DNA of 64,000 bases from Yoonia sp. R2331. Lineage in GTDB: Bacteria > Pseudomonadota > Alphaproteobacteria > Rhodobacterales > Rhodobacteraceae. This document shows, one piece after another, positions 8,869 to 17,631 of the stretch. How positions within the stretch are numbered: position 1 is the stretch's first letter; each line of letters opens with the position of its first letter. A program made the position numbers and the translations under genes. The stretch spans positions 1,798,001-1,862,000 of the forward strand of contig NZ_JBGCUN010000001.1 in assembly GCF_041103235.1 (NCBI RefSeq), given 5' to 3'. The notes under the pieces were generated by a model. The model searched no databases. It saw only the letters and a list, made by a program, of their open reading frames with translations, and had not been told where the DNA came from.

Positions 8869-9579
8869 TTGCATATCGGCATGCCCGAGTCGGATTACCC
8901 GGATATCCGTGGGCTTCACCTTTTTCGCGAAATGTCGGATGCGCATTTTGACGCGCTGATGCGCGGCTCTTATGTGCAGAACTTTCCGCCGCAGATTGAT
9001 CTAATCATCGAAGGCGACCCGAGCGATTTCCTGCACGTCGTGCTCACCGGCTCAGTTGAATTGACATCAATGTGGAACGGGCGTGAAACCTCGATGGCCA
9101 CGGTACGGCCCGTGTCCACCTTCATTCTTGCTGCGACAATCAAGGATGCGCCCTATCTGATGTCCGCCAAAACGGTCGAAAAAAGCCGGATCGCGCTGAT
9201 TCCCAGCCAAGACGTCCGTAACGTCTTTGATGTCGACAACAACTTTGCCCGCGCCATCGTGACCGAACTCGCCCAGTGTTACAGGTCGGTTGTGAAGTCC
9301 CAAAAAGACCTCAAACTGCGAACCTCGCTTGAAAGGCTCGCCAATTATCTCCTGCGGCAACATCAAAAGATGAATGGTGCGGATGGGTTCGAACTGCAGC
9401 TTGAAAAGCGCAGGCTCGCGTCATTCCTGGGTATGACCCCAGAGAACCTCAGCCGCGCCTTCAAAGGTCTGCAGCCTTACGGGGTTGTGGTGAACGGAAA
9501 CCATATCACCATCCAGAACAAAGACGATTTAGTCCGCTTTGCCAAACCAAGCCCTCTGATCGACGACTATTCCGTCTAG
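8869..9579 (+). CDS. narR: Crp/Fnr-family regulator without iron-sulfur cysteines (NarR-like)
   Basis: 236-residue Crp/Fnr protein: N-terminal cyclic-nucleotide-binding-like beta barrel (about residues 15-120), dimerisation helix, then a winged helix. The recognition helix TPENLSRAFKGL keeps the E..SR triad that reads TTGAT half-sites. The N-terminal Cys cluster of oxygen-sensing Fnr is absent, and only one Cys (in AQCYRS) is seen, so it belongs with the NarR/Dnr/NnrR type. Divergence from narK1 fits Paracoccus NarR, needed there for nitrate/nitrite induction of nar. I chose the TTG at 8869 because AGGAG lies six bases before it; the ATG at 8881 is the alternative. Which signal it senses cannot be read from sequence. 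Confidence 0.85.
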   Translation: MHIGMPESDYPDIRGLHLFREMSDAHFDALMRGSYVQNFPPQIDLIIEGDPSDFLHVVLTGSVELTSMWNGRETSMATVRPVSTFILAATIKDAPYLMSAKTVEKSRIALIPSQDVRNVFDVDNNFARAIVTELAQCYRSVVKSQKDLKLRTSLERLANYLLRQHQKMNGADGFELQLEKRRLASFLGMTPENLSRAFKGLQPYGVVVNGNHITIQNKDDLVRFAKPSPLIDDYSV

Positions 9580-9764
9580 GCACACAGCAATTCACAATCA
9601 CATTGCCCTCGCTGCCCGCAATAAGGGTCGAGTCCCCCAGATCAACGGCACCCAAATGGCAAATCTCGAAAAAGCCTGCGCCGTGGCCGGAACGCTGACC
9701 AAGCGAAAAAGGCCATTCCTGTAACGCATAGGGGATCCCACGACGCGTCCCCGGTAATGCGGGC

Positions 9765-9795
9765 TTGACTTGGAGCCACTCCAATACGCTACCCC
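9765..9795 (+). promoter_or_regulatory. MerR-type promoter with operator palindrome
   Basis: A TTGACT -35 element is followed by a perfect 13-base inverted repeat, TGGAGCCACTCCA (9771-9783), placed in the spacer as in MerR-family promoters. With the elongated spacer of 19 bases usual for such promoters the -10 would be TACCCC (9790-9795), which places the transcription start at or within a few bases of the ATG at 9803. The message would then be nearly leaderless. The operator position is seen directly; the start site is inference. Confidence 0.7.
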
Positions 9796-9802
9796 TTGTC
9801 TT

Positions 9803-10171
9803 ATGTTGATCAATAACGCCGCCACCGCCTCTGGCCTCTCTGCTGATACCATCCGGTTCTACGCCAAATCCGGCATGTTGCCGCCAATTGCCCGCGATGC
9901 GCGAGGCTGGCGCGACTTCTCGCCCTCGGATGTCGACTGGCTCAAGACGCTCAAACATCTGCGCGCCACCGGGATGCCCTTGCCCGAGATCAAGCGCTTT
10001 GCGCAATCCGCCCATGCTGCCGATGCAGACACCCCCGCCAACCGCCAAATGCGTCTGCAAATCATGCAACGCCATGCCCACACACTGGCGCGGCGGCAAA
10101 CCGAACTCGACGCCTGCGCGCAATACCTCGCCCACAAGATCGCCCTTTATTCCGGCACAAAGGAAGACTGA
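9803..10171 (+). CDS. MerR-family transcriptional regulator
   Basis: 122-residue MerR protein. The N-terminal winged helix-turn-helix (AATASGLSADTIRFYAKSGM, residues 5-24) has the conserved RFY and is followed by a second wing segment (RGWRDFSPSDVDWLKTLKHL) and a coiled-coil dimer helix. No cysteine cluster typical of metal sensors is seen. I chose this ATG over one 33 bases upstream, which would begin inside the operator. The aldo/keto reductase gene begins one base after its stop, so the two form an operon driven by the MerR-type promoter. Regulators of this subgroup often control aldo/keto reductases under redox or aldehyde stress (family-level inference). Confidence 0.88.
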   Translation: MLINNAATASGLSADTIRFYAKSGMLPPIARDARGWRDFSPSDVDWLKTLKHLRATGMPLPEIKRFAQSAHAADADTPANRQMRLQIMQRHAHTLARRQTELDACAQYLAHKIALYSGTKED

Positions 10172-10172
10172 C

Positions 10173-11162
10173 ATGCCCGCCATCACATTGCCCACTGAAC
10201 CCACACTCGGCCTTGGCTGCTGGGCCATCGGCGGCCCGTTCAGCGCAAACGGCAGCCCCGTTGGCTGGGGCGAGGTTGACGATAAAACCTCAACCGCCGC
10301 CATCCACGCCGCAGTTGACCACGGCATTCGCCTCTTTGACACAGCTCAGGCCTATGGCACCGGACACTCTGAAACCGTGCTCGGCAGCGCCCTGCACGAC
10401 CGCCCCGATGTCGCCATCGTCACCAAAATCGGCATCGGCATTGATCCGGCCAACCGTGCGATCACTGGCGAAGTGACGGATCCCAAAGCGATCCGCGCCA
10501 GCCTTGACGCCTCTCACAAACGCCTGCGCCGGGATCACATCGACCTTGTGTTGCTGCACCTCAACGAACTCCCTATCGAAAGCGCCGCCCCGATCTTCGA
10601 TCTGCTGGACGGGCTCTACAGCGCAGGCCGCATCGGCGGCTATGGCTGGTCCACGGACTTTCCTGACCGCACACGGGCCTTTGCCGACCGCCCCGGTTTC
10701 ACCGCCGTCGAACACGCGATGAACGTCTTTTTCGCCGCCGAACACATGGTGCCGGCAACCCGGGCCGCCGGCATCGCCGCGCTGATCCGTTCGCCGCTGG
10801 CGATGGGCATCCTCGGCGGGCGCTACGACGCCAGTGCCGAATTTTCCAAGAACGACGTGCGCTCTTCCAATCAAAGCTGGAATGGCCACTTCGCAGATGG
10901 CCGCATCGCCCCCGACCGCCTGACCGCGCTTGATGCAGTCCGCGACATCCTCACCTCGGACAACCGCAGCCTGGCTCAAGGTGCCATTGCCTGGCTCTGG
11001 GCACGCAGCCCCAATGCGATCCCGATCCCCGGCTTCCGGACACCCGAACAGGTCACCGACCTCTGCGGCGCGCTGGACCACGGCCCGCTGACGCAAGCCA
11101 AAATGTCCCAGATCGAAACCCTGCTGAACCGCCCGCCAGAAGGTCCACCGCAGCAACGCTAG
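10173..11162 (+). CDS. Aldo/keto reductase
   Basis: 329 residues with the AKR (TIM-barrel, NADPH-dependent) pattern: GLGCWAIGGPF at the N-terminus, the catalytic Asp/Tyr region GIRLFDTAQAYGTGHSE (residues 51-67), VTKIG for the lysine strand, and HIDLVLLHLNE. The C-terminal IPIPGFRTPEQV is the cofactor phosphate-binding segment common to this family. It is cotranscribed with the MerR regulator. The substrate is unknown; reduction of reactive aldehydes or ketones is plausible. Confidence 0.93.
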   Translation: MPAITLPTEPTLGLGCWAIGGPFSANGSPVGWGEVDDKTSTAAIHAAVDHGIRLFDTAQAYGTGHSETVLGSALHDRPDVAIVTKIGIGIDPANRAITGEVTDPKAIRASLDASHKRLRRDHIDLVLLHLNELPIESAAPIFDLLDGLYSAGRIGGYGWSTDFPDRTRAFADRPGFTAVEHAMNVFFAAEHMVPATRAAGIAALIRSPLAMGILGGRYDASAEFSKNDVRSSNQSWNGHFADGRIAPDRLTALDAVRDILTSDNRSLAQGAIAWLWARSPNAIPIPGFRTPEQVTDLCGALDHGPLTQAKMSQIETLLNRPPEGPPQQR

Positions 11163-11163
11163 C

Positions 11164-11222
11164 CTTTCTTTTGAATGAAAATATGCGGCGGGGGTCTGGG
11201 GGTGCCAAACCCCCAGTCTGCC
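11164..11222 (+). repeat. Intergenic repeat D: AAAATAT module with G-rich hairpin
   Basis: Sits exactly between two converging genes. It begins TTTCTTTTGAATGAAAATAT, continues GCGGCGGGGGT and ends in a perfect hairpin CTGGGGGT-GCCAA-ACCCCCAG (11196-11216). Related modules occur at 12.5, 14.8, 17.6, 26.3 and 47.9 kb. It may act as a terminator, although no uracil tract follows. Confidence 0.7.
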
Positions 11223-12395
11223 CTATTCAGCTGGCGTACCCGCTTGACTTTTGGGATCTTCCACCTTGGGCTTCTGAAACGGATAGATGAACTGCTTCCA
11301 ATAGCCCTTTGGCACCGTATTCCCGATCACCCCGTAATTCTCTGGCCAGCGGTCTTCGGGCAAGTGATGCGTCCCGAACAGCCAGTCATAGATCGGGAAG
11401 TGAGAGGAATAATTGATATCAATCGCCTCCCGGTCCGACCCGTGATGCCAATGGTGAAAGCGTGGGGTCACAAAGAACCGCTCGATAAACCCGAACTTCC
11501 AGCCAATGTTGGAATGGATAAACGAGGACGAAAAGTAGACGATCAGCAGATAGGCCTGGATCGCCGCCGGATCAAAGCCAAGCGTGAACATCGGCACCGC
11601 CGTCAGCCCGCGCAAAATGGCAATCTCGATGAAATGCATCCGCGCACCGGCCAGCCAATCCATCGCCTTGGTGGAATGATGGATCGCGTGGAACCGCCAC
11701 AACACCGGAAAGGTGTGGAACGCGCGGTGTGTCCAATATTGCACAAAATCCGTGGCCGCCATGATCACTACCACCTGCAACCAGAACGGCTGCGACCCGA
11801 TATAGGACCGGATGCCATCCAGCTGGATGGTCTCGTTGACGAAATTGGTGGGCGCAAGCGTGATGAACCCCAGGATCTGCACCAACATTGAGCTCACGAG
11901 GTAGTAGAACATATCCTCCCGCCACTCGCCGCGAAACACGGTCTGTTCCGCGCGCGCAGGAAAGAACCGCTCAAGCGGGACAAATAGAAATCCCACCACC
12001 AAGACATTGATGATGAAATAATCGAGCCCGAAATAAAGCGCCTGCGGCCCCGCCCCGCTGGTATCGGGCTGCGTCGTTGCCATTAGCGACACGACCACAG
12101 TCAGGCCCAGCGCCGTCCAGCCAAGAACCCGCTTGTCCGACAGGATCAAACTGATCAGCGACAGTGCATAGCCAAACAGCAGCACCACCCGCAGCACCAC
12201 GGTCATCACACCGCTTTCGTGGATAAACGCAATCTCAGGATATGAAAACGTCTCGGGATACCAGCGCAAGAGCACCATCAAAAGCCCCGCAATCCCCGCC
12301 AGCAACGCCAGCGAGCCCGACAACCAGCCAGACCCGAACGGCCGCGCCGCTCTTGGCTTCTCCAATTCCGAAATCAATTCACGAAAAATGCCCAT
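11223..12395 (-). CDS. Sterol desaturase/fatty acid hydroxylase-family membrane protein
   Basis: About 390 residues with several hydrophobic helices in the N-terminal half and the histidine boxes of the di-iron fatty acid hydroxylase superfamily: THRAFHT, FHAIHHS, and RFHHWHH near the C-terminus, followed by THHLP. These enzymes hydroxylate or desaturate lipid chains or isoprenoids in the membrane. The substrate cannot be told; ornithine-lipid or carotenoid modification are family possibilities. I chose the ATG at 12395 (MGIFRELISELEK) because GGTGAGGG lies before it; an in-frame ATG at 12434 is the alternative. Confidence 0.85.
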   Translation of the reverse strand: MGIFRELISELEKPRAARPFGSGWLSGSLALLAGIAGLLMVLLRWYPETFSYPEIAFIHESGVMTVVLRVVLLFGYALSLISLILSDKRVLGWTALGLTVVVSLMATTQPDTSGAGPQALYFGLDYFIINVLVVGFLFVPLERFFPARAEQTVFRGEWREDMFYYLVSSMLVQILGFITLAPTNFVNETIQLDGIRSYIGSQPFWLQVVVIMAATDFVQYWTHRAFHTFPVLWRFHAIHHSTKAMDWLAGARMHFIEIAILRGLTAVPMFTLGFDPAAIQAYLLIVYFSSSFIHSNIGWKFGFIERFFVTPRFHHWHHGSDREAIDINYSSHFPIYDWLFGTHHLPEDRWPENYGVIGNTVPKGYWKQFIYPFQKPKVEDPKSQAGTPAE

Positions 12396-12520
12396 CAATC
12401 CCTCACCACACGCGGTTTTTTGCAAAATATACACGTCATCAAAACAAGTCAGAGACCTATTTCACCCCGCAGCCAGAAAATCCACAGGCCGCAGCCCTGC
12501 GGCCACATCCTACTGCATCA

Positions 12521-12660
12521 TCTTCTTCTGGCCCAAAATATCCTGCGGGGGTCCGAGGGTGCGAAACCCCCCGGTGCGATATGACCCATCGCACGCGTCC
12601 GGGACGGTCGGCGGGGTGCCTTGCGCGTCCACGCAACAGCGGCGCACCGGCCTGCCCCCC
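12521..12660 (+). repeat. Composite intergenic repeat A
   Basis: Occupies most of the 327-base gap between two divergent genes. 5' module: TCTTCTTCTGGCCCAAAATA, then TCCTGCGGGGGT. Middle: a perfect hairpin GTGCGAT-N7-ATCGCAC (12574-12594). 3' module (12599-12648): CCGGGACGGTCGGCGGGGTG, then CC, stem TTGCG-CGTCCA-CGCAA, then CAGCGGCGCACC. The 3' module recurs at 14914 and 26407 with a different but still paired stem. No gene is seen in the gap. Confidence 0.78.
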
Positions 12661-12722
12661 ACGATCCCTAATTTGCATCCCGCCCCGCATTCCCTATCTT
12701 CCCAAGGACCAAGGGGGACCCC

Positions 12723-14015
12723 ATGACCGACGACAGCAATCTCAGCCGTGCGCAGGCCCGCGGCGTTCGCAACGCCCGCGACCTGGAAAATCAACTCGGC
12801 TGGCTCGACAACATCACCGGCACCGCCCTTGGGGTGCTGGCCGTCGCCTCCGGCATCTATACCTACCTCGGCGTCTCCTCCCTTCTCGATGACAACGGCG
12901 CGCTGTCGGTCTTTGCCGCCCTTGCCTATTCGGTCGCCGTCTCGGTCGGCATCTTCGTCTTCTGGTCATACATGATGCGCCTGATGCCCGCCGTGCGCAC
13001 TGGGGCCGCCCGCATGGGCCTGTTTCTGGCCATGTGCCTGGGCTCGGGTGCCATCATCGCCATGTCATCCTGGCTGAACGCTGCAGCACTTGCCGGGGCC
13101 GCCGCTGTCGAACAGCATCTGGCTGAAACCGTGCAAGACTACCAACAGGCGCTGGAACGCACCAATGAGATCACGCAATCCGCCCAAAGCCTGGCCCGCG
13201 ATGTCGCCCGCGTGCGCCAGTCCTTTGATGACCTCTCCGAACAAGAGGCCACCGGCCAACTTTCGGGCTTTGCCGGTCAAGGCGCCGTCTTCCGCCTCCT
13301 GCGCCAGAAATCCGACGAACTCGCCGCACTCGAGGCACAGATCACCACGCAGGAAAACCTCGTCAGCCAGGCCTTCGCCGACGGCAACCAGATCCTTACC
13401 CGGATGCGCGCGCTGACGGTCGAACAAGGCCCCGTCGAACAGCGCTCGGTCCTTTTCAGTGAAGAGGCCGTGCGCCTGGCCAATATCATCACCCAATTGC
13501 GGCAATTGTCCGTGGCTCCGCTGGTCCAGCGCGCCGCGCGTGATCTGTCCGACAGCGTGGTGCTACCACAACTTGATGGCTCCGACGCTTCGACCCGGCA
13601 AGGGCAACAGGCCACGATCGACTCCGTCCTTACCGTGCTGGGCCAGCGCGCCGCCGTGCTCCAAACCGCAGCCCAATCCGTGATCGACATGACCCCACCC
13701 GCAGACACCACCTATACGCCGATCTCTGCGGCGGACGCGGTGATCCTCTACGCCCGCAACTTTGTCCCCTCATGGGCCGGGGCCATCGCCATTGACCTGC
13801 TGCCAGCGGTGCTGGTGCTGATCGTCACCATCACCCAAGGCGCAATCCGTGCCGCACGCGACGGCACAGCCACCGAAGACAGCCTGACCCTGTCGGAACT
13901 GCGCGCCGCAATGATCGCCCTCAAGGATATTGACAGCACCATGTCCCCCGACCACCCCGCGCGCCCGGCCGCCGCCACCGATAACACCCCATCCAAACCC
14001 CGCGCGGTCGAATGA
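12723..14015 (+). CDS. Membrane protein of unknown function with long coiled coil
   Basis: 430 residues, no recognised domain. Predicted hydrophobic helices at about residues 31-55, 60-82 and 97-120, then about 130 residues of alanine/glutamine-rich sequence with heptad character (130-250) that is likely coiled coil, and another hydrophobic helix near 345-375. The C-terminal tail is polar and proline-rich. A GGGGGACC ribosome site precedes the ATG. The stop overlaps the start of the next gene by four bases (ATGA), so it is translationally coupled to a periplasmic ClpP-like protein, suggesting a shared envelope function. The topology would place the coiled-coil domain between membrane anchors. 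Confidence 0.85.
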   Translation: MTDDSNLSRAQARGVRNARDLENQLGWLDNITGTALGVLAVASGIYTYLGVSSLLDDNGALSVFAALAYSVAVSVGIFVFWSYMMRLMPAVRTGAARMGLFLAMCLGSGAIIAMSSWLNAAALAGAAAVEQHLAETVQDYQQALERTNEITQSAQSLARDVARVRQSFDDLSEQEATGQLSGFAGQGAVFRLLRQKSDELAALEAQITTQENLVSQAFADGNQILTRMRALTVEQGPVEQRSVLFSEEAVRLANIITQLRQLSVAPLVQRAARDLSDSVVLPQLDGSDASTRQGQQATIDSVLTVLGQRAAVLQTAAQSVIDMTPPADTTYTPISAADAVILYARNFVPSWAGAIAIDLLPAVLVLIVTITQGAIRAARDGTATEDSLTLSELRAAMIALKDIDSTMSPDHPARPAAATDNTPSKPRAVE

Positions 14016-14782
14016 CAGCACTTAATCCCAATACAGGGCGCACCCTGCGCTGGATCTTTGCGGCCCAGATCGGTTTTGCGGCCGTCCTGATAGGCGCTGA
14101 CCTGACCCGCGTGTTGCCCACGCTTCTGTCACCCTCTGACGCACCGCAACTGACCCAACCCATAGGGCCGGGTGATCAAACGCGCCGCTTTGCCCCGGCA
14201 GAGCTTGCCCCGCGCGCCCCCGCCCCCGGCACCCGGCCCATTCCCGCCACTACCGACATGCCCAGCAGGCTCGACTTTGTCGCCGCTGACTGGAACGGCG
14301 ACCCAGTGATCACCCTCACCGGGGATATCGCCCCCGGCGATGCCCAGCGTTTCGCCGACTTTCTGGACACCCAAACCACCCCTCCGGTCACCGCCTTCCT
14401 CAACAGCCCCGGTGGCTCAGTGGTCGACGCACTCGCCATCGGCCGCAGCCTGCGCGCGGCGGGGATCAACACCGAAATGACCGCCAGTGACATCTGCCTC
14501 TCTGCCTGCCCTTACCTGCTGGCCGCTGGCCCCACCCGCACGGCGCACGCGGACGCGCTCATTGGCGTGCACCAACACTACTTTGGCGAAAACACCGCCC
14601 TGCCAGCCTTCCTCGCGGTCTCAGACATCCAGCGCGGTCAGGGTGAGGTCATGACCTACCTCTCGGACATGGGCGTGGACCCGCTCTTGATGCAACACGC
14701 GCTGGTCACACCGCCGGATGAGATTTACCTGCTCACCCCCGACCAGCAACAAACCTACAATCTCACCACCCCCATTGAATAG
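14012..14782 (+). CDS. Periplasmic ClpP-like (COG3904-type) protein
   Basis: 256 residues. An N-terminal hydrophobic segment (about 12-29) serves as signal or anchor, then a proline-rich linker, then a ClpP/crotonase-like fold from about residue 95. Motifs: FLNSPGGSVVDALAIGRSLR (oxyanion-hole glycine turn, 129-148) and SDICLSACPYLLAAG, where Ser164 sits at the usual nucleophile position, followed by GVHQHYF with candidate His187/His189. Similar proteins are known as uncharacterised periplasmic proteins, and proteolytic activity is unproven. It is coupled to the preceding coiled-coil membrane protein. Confidence 0.82.
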   Translation: MTALNPNTGRTLRWIFAAQIGFAAVLIGADLTRVLPTLLSPSDAPQLTQPIGPGDQTRRFAPAELAPRAPAPGTRPIPATTDMPSRLDFVAADWNGDPVITLTGDIAPGDAQRFADFLDTQTTPPVTAFLNSPGGSVVDALAIGRSLRAAGINTEMTASDICLSACPYLLAAGPTRTAHADALIGVHQHYFGENTALPAFLAVSDIQRGQGEVMTYLSDMGVDPLLMQHALVTPPDEIYLLTPDQQQTYNLTTPIE

Positions 14783-14823
14783 GCGCAGGCCTATCTCCCG
14801 CAAAACGAACGCGCCCAAACCCA

Positions 14824-14975
14824 GATCTTCTTCTGGCCAGAATAATCCCGGGGGTGTGGGGGCTGGCCCCCACGAAACCAACCGACACGCCTGACTGGCC
14901 CCCGCCAAACCATCCGGGACGGCGGGCGGGGCGCCTTTGGGCTTTGCCCAAACAGCGGCGCACGACGCTCCCCGA
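14824..14975 (+). repeat. Composite intergenic repeat B
   Basis: Lies between the ClpP-like gene and alr. 5' module: GATCTTCTTCTGGCCAGAAT, then AATCCCGGGGGT, then hairpin GTGGGGGC-TG-GCCCCCAC (14856-14873). 3' module (14914-14963): CCGGGACGGCGGGCGGGGCG, then CC, stem TTTGGGC-TTT-GCCCAAA (14936-14952), then CAGCGGCGCACG. Both modules match copy A and copy C in the flanks, while the stem sequences differ and remain complementary. Confidence 0.8.
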
Positions 14976-15010
14976 TTGCACCGCAGGCGATCTGATGCCA
15001 AAAGGCGGAC

Positions 15011-16048
15011 ATGAGCACCGGACACCTCACCATCGACCTCGCCGCCGTCACTGCCAACTGGCAAGCGCTTGACGCCATGACGACCGTCGAGACCGCCGCC
15101 GTGGTCAAGGCCGATGGCTATGGTCTGGGCGCCGCTCGTGTTGCCACCGCGCTGGCACAGGCTGGCGCGCGCCAGTTCTTCGTGGCCGCCGCCGAAGAGG
15201 GTGCCGCCGTCCGACAGGCGCTTGGCCCCGGCCCCGCAATCTCGGTCTTCTCCGGCCACATGGATGGCGACACCGCATTGCTGCGTGATCATGCGCTGAC
15301 CCCGCTTCTGAATTCCGTAGCGCAAGTCCACCGTCATTTCACGACCTTGCCCGGCCATGCTTTTGGCGTGCAGCTCGACACCGGCATGAATCGCCTTGGT
15401 ATGGAATGGGATGATTGGGCCACGACCGCTGCTGACGTGATGCGCGCCGGGCCGACGCTTGTTATGTCGCATCTGGCCTGCGCCGATGAACCCGACCACC
15501 CGATGAACCCCTACCAACTGGACGTCTTTCACCAGATGACGGACGGCATCAGTACCCCGCGCAGCCTTGCAGCCACCGGCGGGATCCTGATGGGACCAAA
15601 GTACCACTTTGACGTCACGCGCCCCGGCGTCGGCCTCTACGGCGGCGCGCCCTTTGCCGATGCCCGCCCTGTGGCCCGCCTCGATCTGCCGGTGATCCAG
15701 ATCCGCGACCTGGCCCCCGAAGAAGTTGTGGGCTACGGCAACAGCTATCAAACCCCGCGCCCCGCGCGCATCGCCACCGTGGCCGCAGGCTATGCTGATG
15801 GTCTGATCCGTGCCTTGTCGGGCCGTGCCACGCTCTGGCATGGCGGCCAACCCTGCCCGCTCGTTGGCCGTGTCTCGATGGACCTGATCACGGTGGATGT
15901 CACCGATTGCGACGACGACCCCGGCTTTCTGACTATCCTCGGCCCCCACCAGGGCGTTGATGCTCTGGCGACGGCTGCCGGCACCATCGGGTACGAGATC
16001 CTGACCTCTCTGGGTCAGCGTTACTCGCGCCAATACGCCGCGATCTGA
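15011..16048 (+). CDS. alr: Alanine racemase
   Basis: PLP-dependent enzyme interconverting L- and D-alanine for peptidoglycan. 345 residues, slightly short for the family. The PLP lysine is Lys33 in [13 protein letters not shown]; the second catalytic residue is Tyr261 in [10 protein letters not shown]; the substrate/PLP segment [13 protein letters not shown] is also present. [13 protein letters not shown] is a typical central motif. It is a single gene whose upstream region is filled by repeat B. Confidence 0.97.
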   Translation: MSTGHLTIDLAAVTANWQALDAMTTVETAAVVKADGYGLGAARVATALAQAGARQFFVAAAEEGAAVRQALGPGPAISVFSGHMDGDTALLRDHALTPLLNSVAQVHRHFTTLPGHAFGVQLDTGMNRLGMEWDDWATTAADVMRAGPTLVMSHLACADEPDHPMNPYQLDVFHQMTDGISTPRSLAATGGILMGPKYHFDVTRPGVGLYGGAPFADARPVARLDLPVIQIRDLAPEEVVGYGNSYQTPRPARIATVAAGYADGLIRALSGRATLWHGGQPCPLVGRVSMDLITVDVTDCDDDPGFLTILGPHQGVDALATAAGTIGYEILTSLGQRYSRQYAAI

Positions 16049-16365
16049 CCGCGATTCGCCCGTGTTTCGAACCACTTAGCGCGACGTAGCCCTGCAATAA
16101 CCACCCGGTCTGACGCAACACATCCGCATTGCGCAGCAATACCAAGCGCACAAAGCACCGCAACATCCTGCGCCGCCGCGCCCACAACATACCACCCCTG
16201 CCATATGTACGCCCCGCATTGTTTCGAACTCAGCAACAGTCCGATCACCAATGCATCACAGCAACCCGTGGTTTCTTTTCGTGAATTTTTCCCTGTAGAC
16301 GCAAATGGTTAATCGCTTATCCTCGACCAGTGTTTGGAGAACTGCGTTTCGGGGGAAAATGCGGC
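16049..16365 (+). other. Gene-free stretch after alr
   Basis: 317 bases with no convincing gene. A 76-codon open frame runs on the minus strand (16021-16251) but lacks a ribosome site and recognisable motifs. The last 100 bases become AT-richer (GTGAATTTTTCCC, GGTTAATCGCTTATCC) and probably hold the promoter of the following gene. Confidence 0.5.
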
Positions 16366-17133
16366 ATGTTTATTAAGTCGTCTGTTTTGGGCGCGGCCCG
16401 TCTGCTTCACCTGATCGCACTGGCCGCCGTCGCGGTCCTTGGGACAGCCGCATTGATCTACACATTATTGAGCACTTTTGGCTACGCGCCCTGGCTGTCC
16501 ATGACCGCCACATTCGGTGCCGTCACCTACGACACAGCAGGCCAATGGCTGCAAATCGGCGGCACCAGCCTTTTGTGCGCCATGGCCTTCTTTCTGCCGA
16601 CCTCGGCCCGTGTCGCGGCACTCGAACACAGCCACCGCCAGTTCCACATGTCGATGGACGACGTGGCCCGCGCCTATCATCTCGCCCATACTGCCGACCG
16701 GGCTGGTCTCTTCAGCCTCAGTTCTGAATTTGATGCGGTGCGCGAACGCCTGGGCTATCTGCGCGACCACCCTGATCTGGAACAGCTCGAACCCGATGTA
16801 CTGGAAGTGGCCGCACAAATGTCGCAACAGGCACGCCACCTCTCCGAAGTCTACTCGGACGAAAAAGTCACCCGTGCGAAAGCCTTCCTGCAACAGCGCC
16901 AGGAAGAGGCGGAACGCCAGCAGGAACGGATTGTCGAGGCGCTGCATGTCACCAGCCAGATCCGCACCTGGGCGCAGCAGGTTGATGTCGAGGAATCCAT
17001 CGTGGCCAGCCAATTGGCGCAGCTTGACGAAAAACTGCAAGCCGCCCTGCCGGTGCTGGGCTACGCCATGGAACACCCTGATGCGGCTGAAGACAACGTC
17101 GTCAACCTGCCCGCCAAACCCGCCGCAGAATAG
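16366..17133 (+). CDS. Conserved membrane protein of unknown function
   Basis: About 255 residues. Two hydrophobic helices (about 13-37 and 60-80) are followed by a largely helical cytoplasmic domain with the conserved-looking segment FHMSMDDVARAYHLAHTADRAG, then EFDAVRERLGYLRDHPDL, and a glutamine/glutamate-rich coiled coil (QQRQEEAERQQER). Homologues in Rhodobacteraceae are often loosely labelled DNA repair protein, for which I see no basis. The start at 16366 follows a GGGGGAAAA site; a GTG at 16330 is the alternative. Confidence 0.8.
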   Translation: MFIKSSVLGAARLLHLIALAAVAVLGTAALIYTLLSTFGYAPWLSMTATFGAVTYDTAGQWLQIGGTSLLCAMAFFLPTSARVAALEHSHRQFHMSMDDVARAYHLAHTADRAGLFSLSSEFDAVRERLGYLRDHPDLEQLEPDVLEVAAQMSQQARHLSEVYSDEKVTRAKAFLQQRQEEAERQQERIVEALHVTSQIRTWAQQVDVEESIVASQLAQLDEKLQAALPVLGYAMEHPDAAEDNVVNLPAKPAAE

Positions 17134-17187
17134 ACTGGCCACCGCAAACTGCGTCCCTTAAACCGGGTCAAAACCTGCGAGGCCACG

Positions 17188-17631
17188 ATGCAAACCACCC
17201 TCAAATGGGCCAACCTCTCCCTGCTGATCCTGTTTCCCATCGCGTGGTTCGCACCACTGATGCGCGCGGGGCTGCTACCGCTCTTTGGCCTGTCCGAAAT
17301 CTCAGTGATCTCGGGCCTGCAATCTCTTTGGGGCAGCGACATCTTTCTGGCGCTGATGGTCACCGCCTTCGCGCTCTTTGCGCCCTATTTGAAAACAATC
17401 GGTCTGGCGCTGACCCACTTCCACCTCCTCAGCCCGAAACTGCTGCCGTTCCTGTCGTGGATGGGCAAACTGGCGATGGCTGACATCTTCCTCATCGCGC
17501 TCTACATCGTGGTGGCGAAAGGCGTCGGCATCGGAAAGGTCGAAACCGCCTGGGGGCTGTATATGTTCACCGCCTGCATCCTCGCCTCCATCGCCATCTC
17601 GGCGCTGACCAAACCGCTTTCTTCCGAATAA
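17188..17631 (+). CDS. Paraquat-inducible protein A (PqiA)-like membrane protein
   Basis: 147 residues, about four transmembrane helices. The middle and C-terminal half match the PqiA pattern, especially the loop YLKTIGLALTHFHLL and SWMGKLAMADIFLIALYIVV (PqiA family: G[KR]xSMxDVFxxAL). Family members are inner-membrane partners of MCE-type lipid transport, but no MCE gene is seen here. It is followed by repeat E and radA on the same strand. Confidence 0.75.
   Translation: MQTTLKWANLSLLILFPIAWFAPLMRAGLLPLFGLSEISVISGLQSLWGSDIFLALMVTAFALFAPYLKTIGLALTHFHLLSPKLLPFLSWMGKLAMADIFLIALYIVVAKGVGIGKVETAWGLYMFTACILASIAISALTKPLSSE

Noticed and set aside
9580-9760. Short frame ending in TKRKRPFL between narR and the MerR promoter
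   Set aside because: Too short, no start signal; probably untranslated narR 3' region.
14621-16075. Long open frame antisense to alr
   Set aside because: High-GC genes leave long antisense frames; it has no recognisable motif and opposes a clear alanine racemase.
16021-16251. 76-codon minus-strand frame in the gap after alr
   Set aside because: No ribosome site, overlaps the alr 3' end and no motif; kept only as a note.
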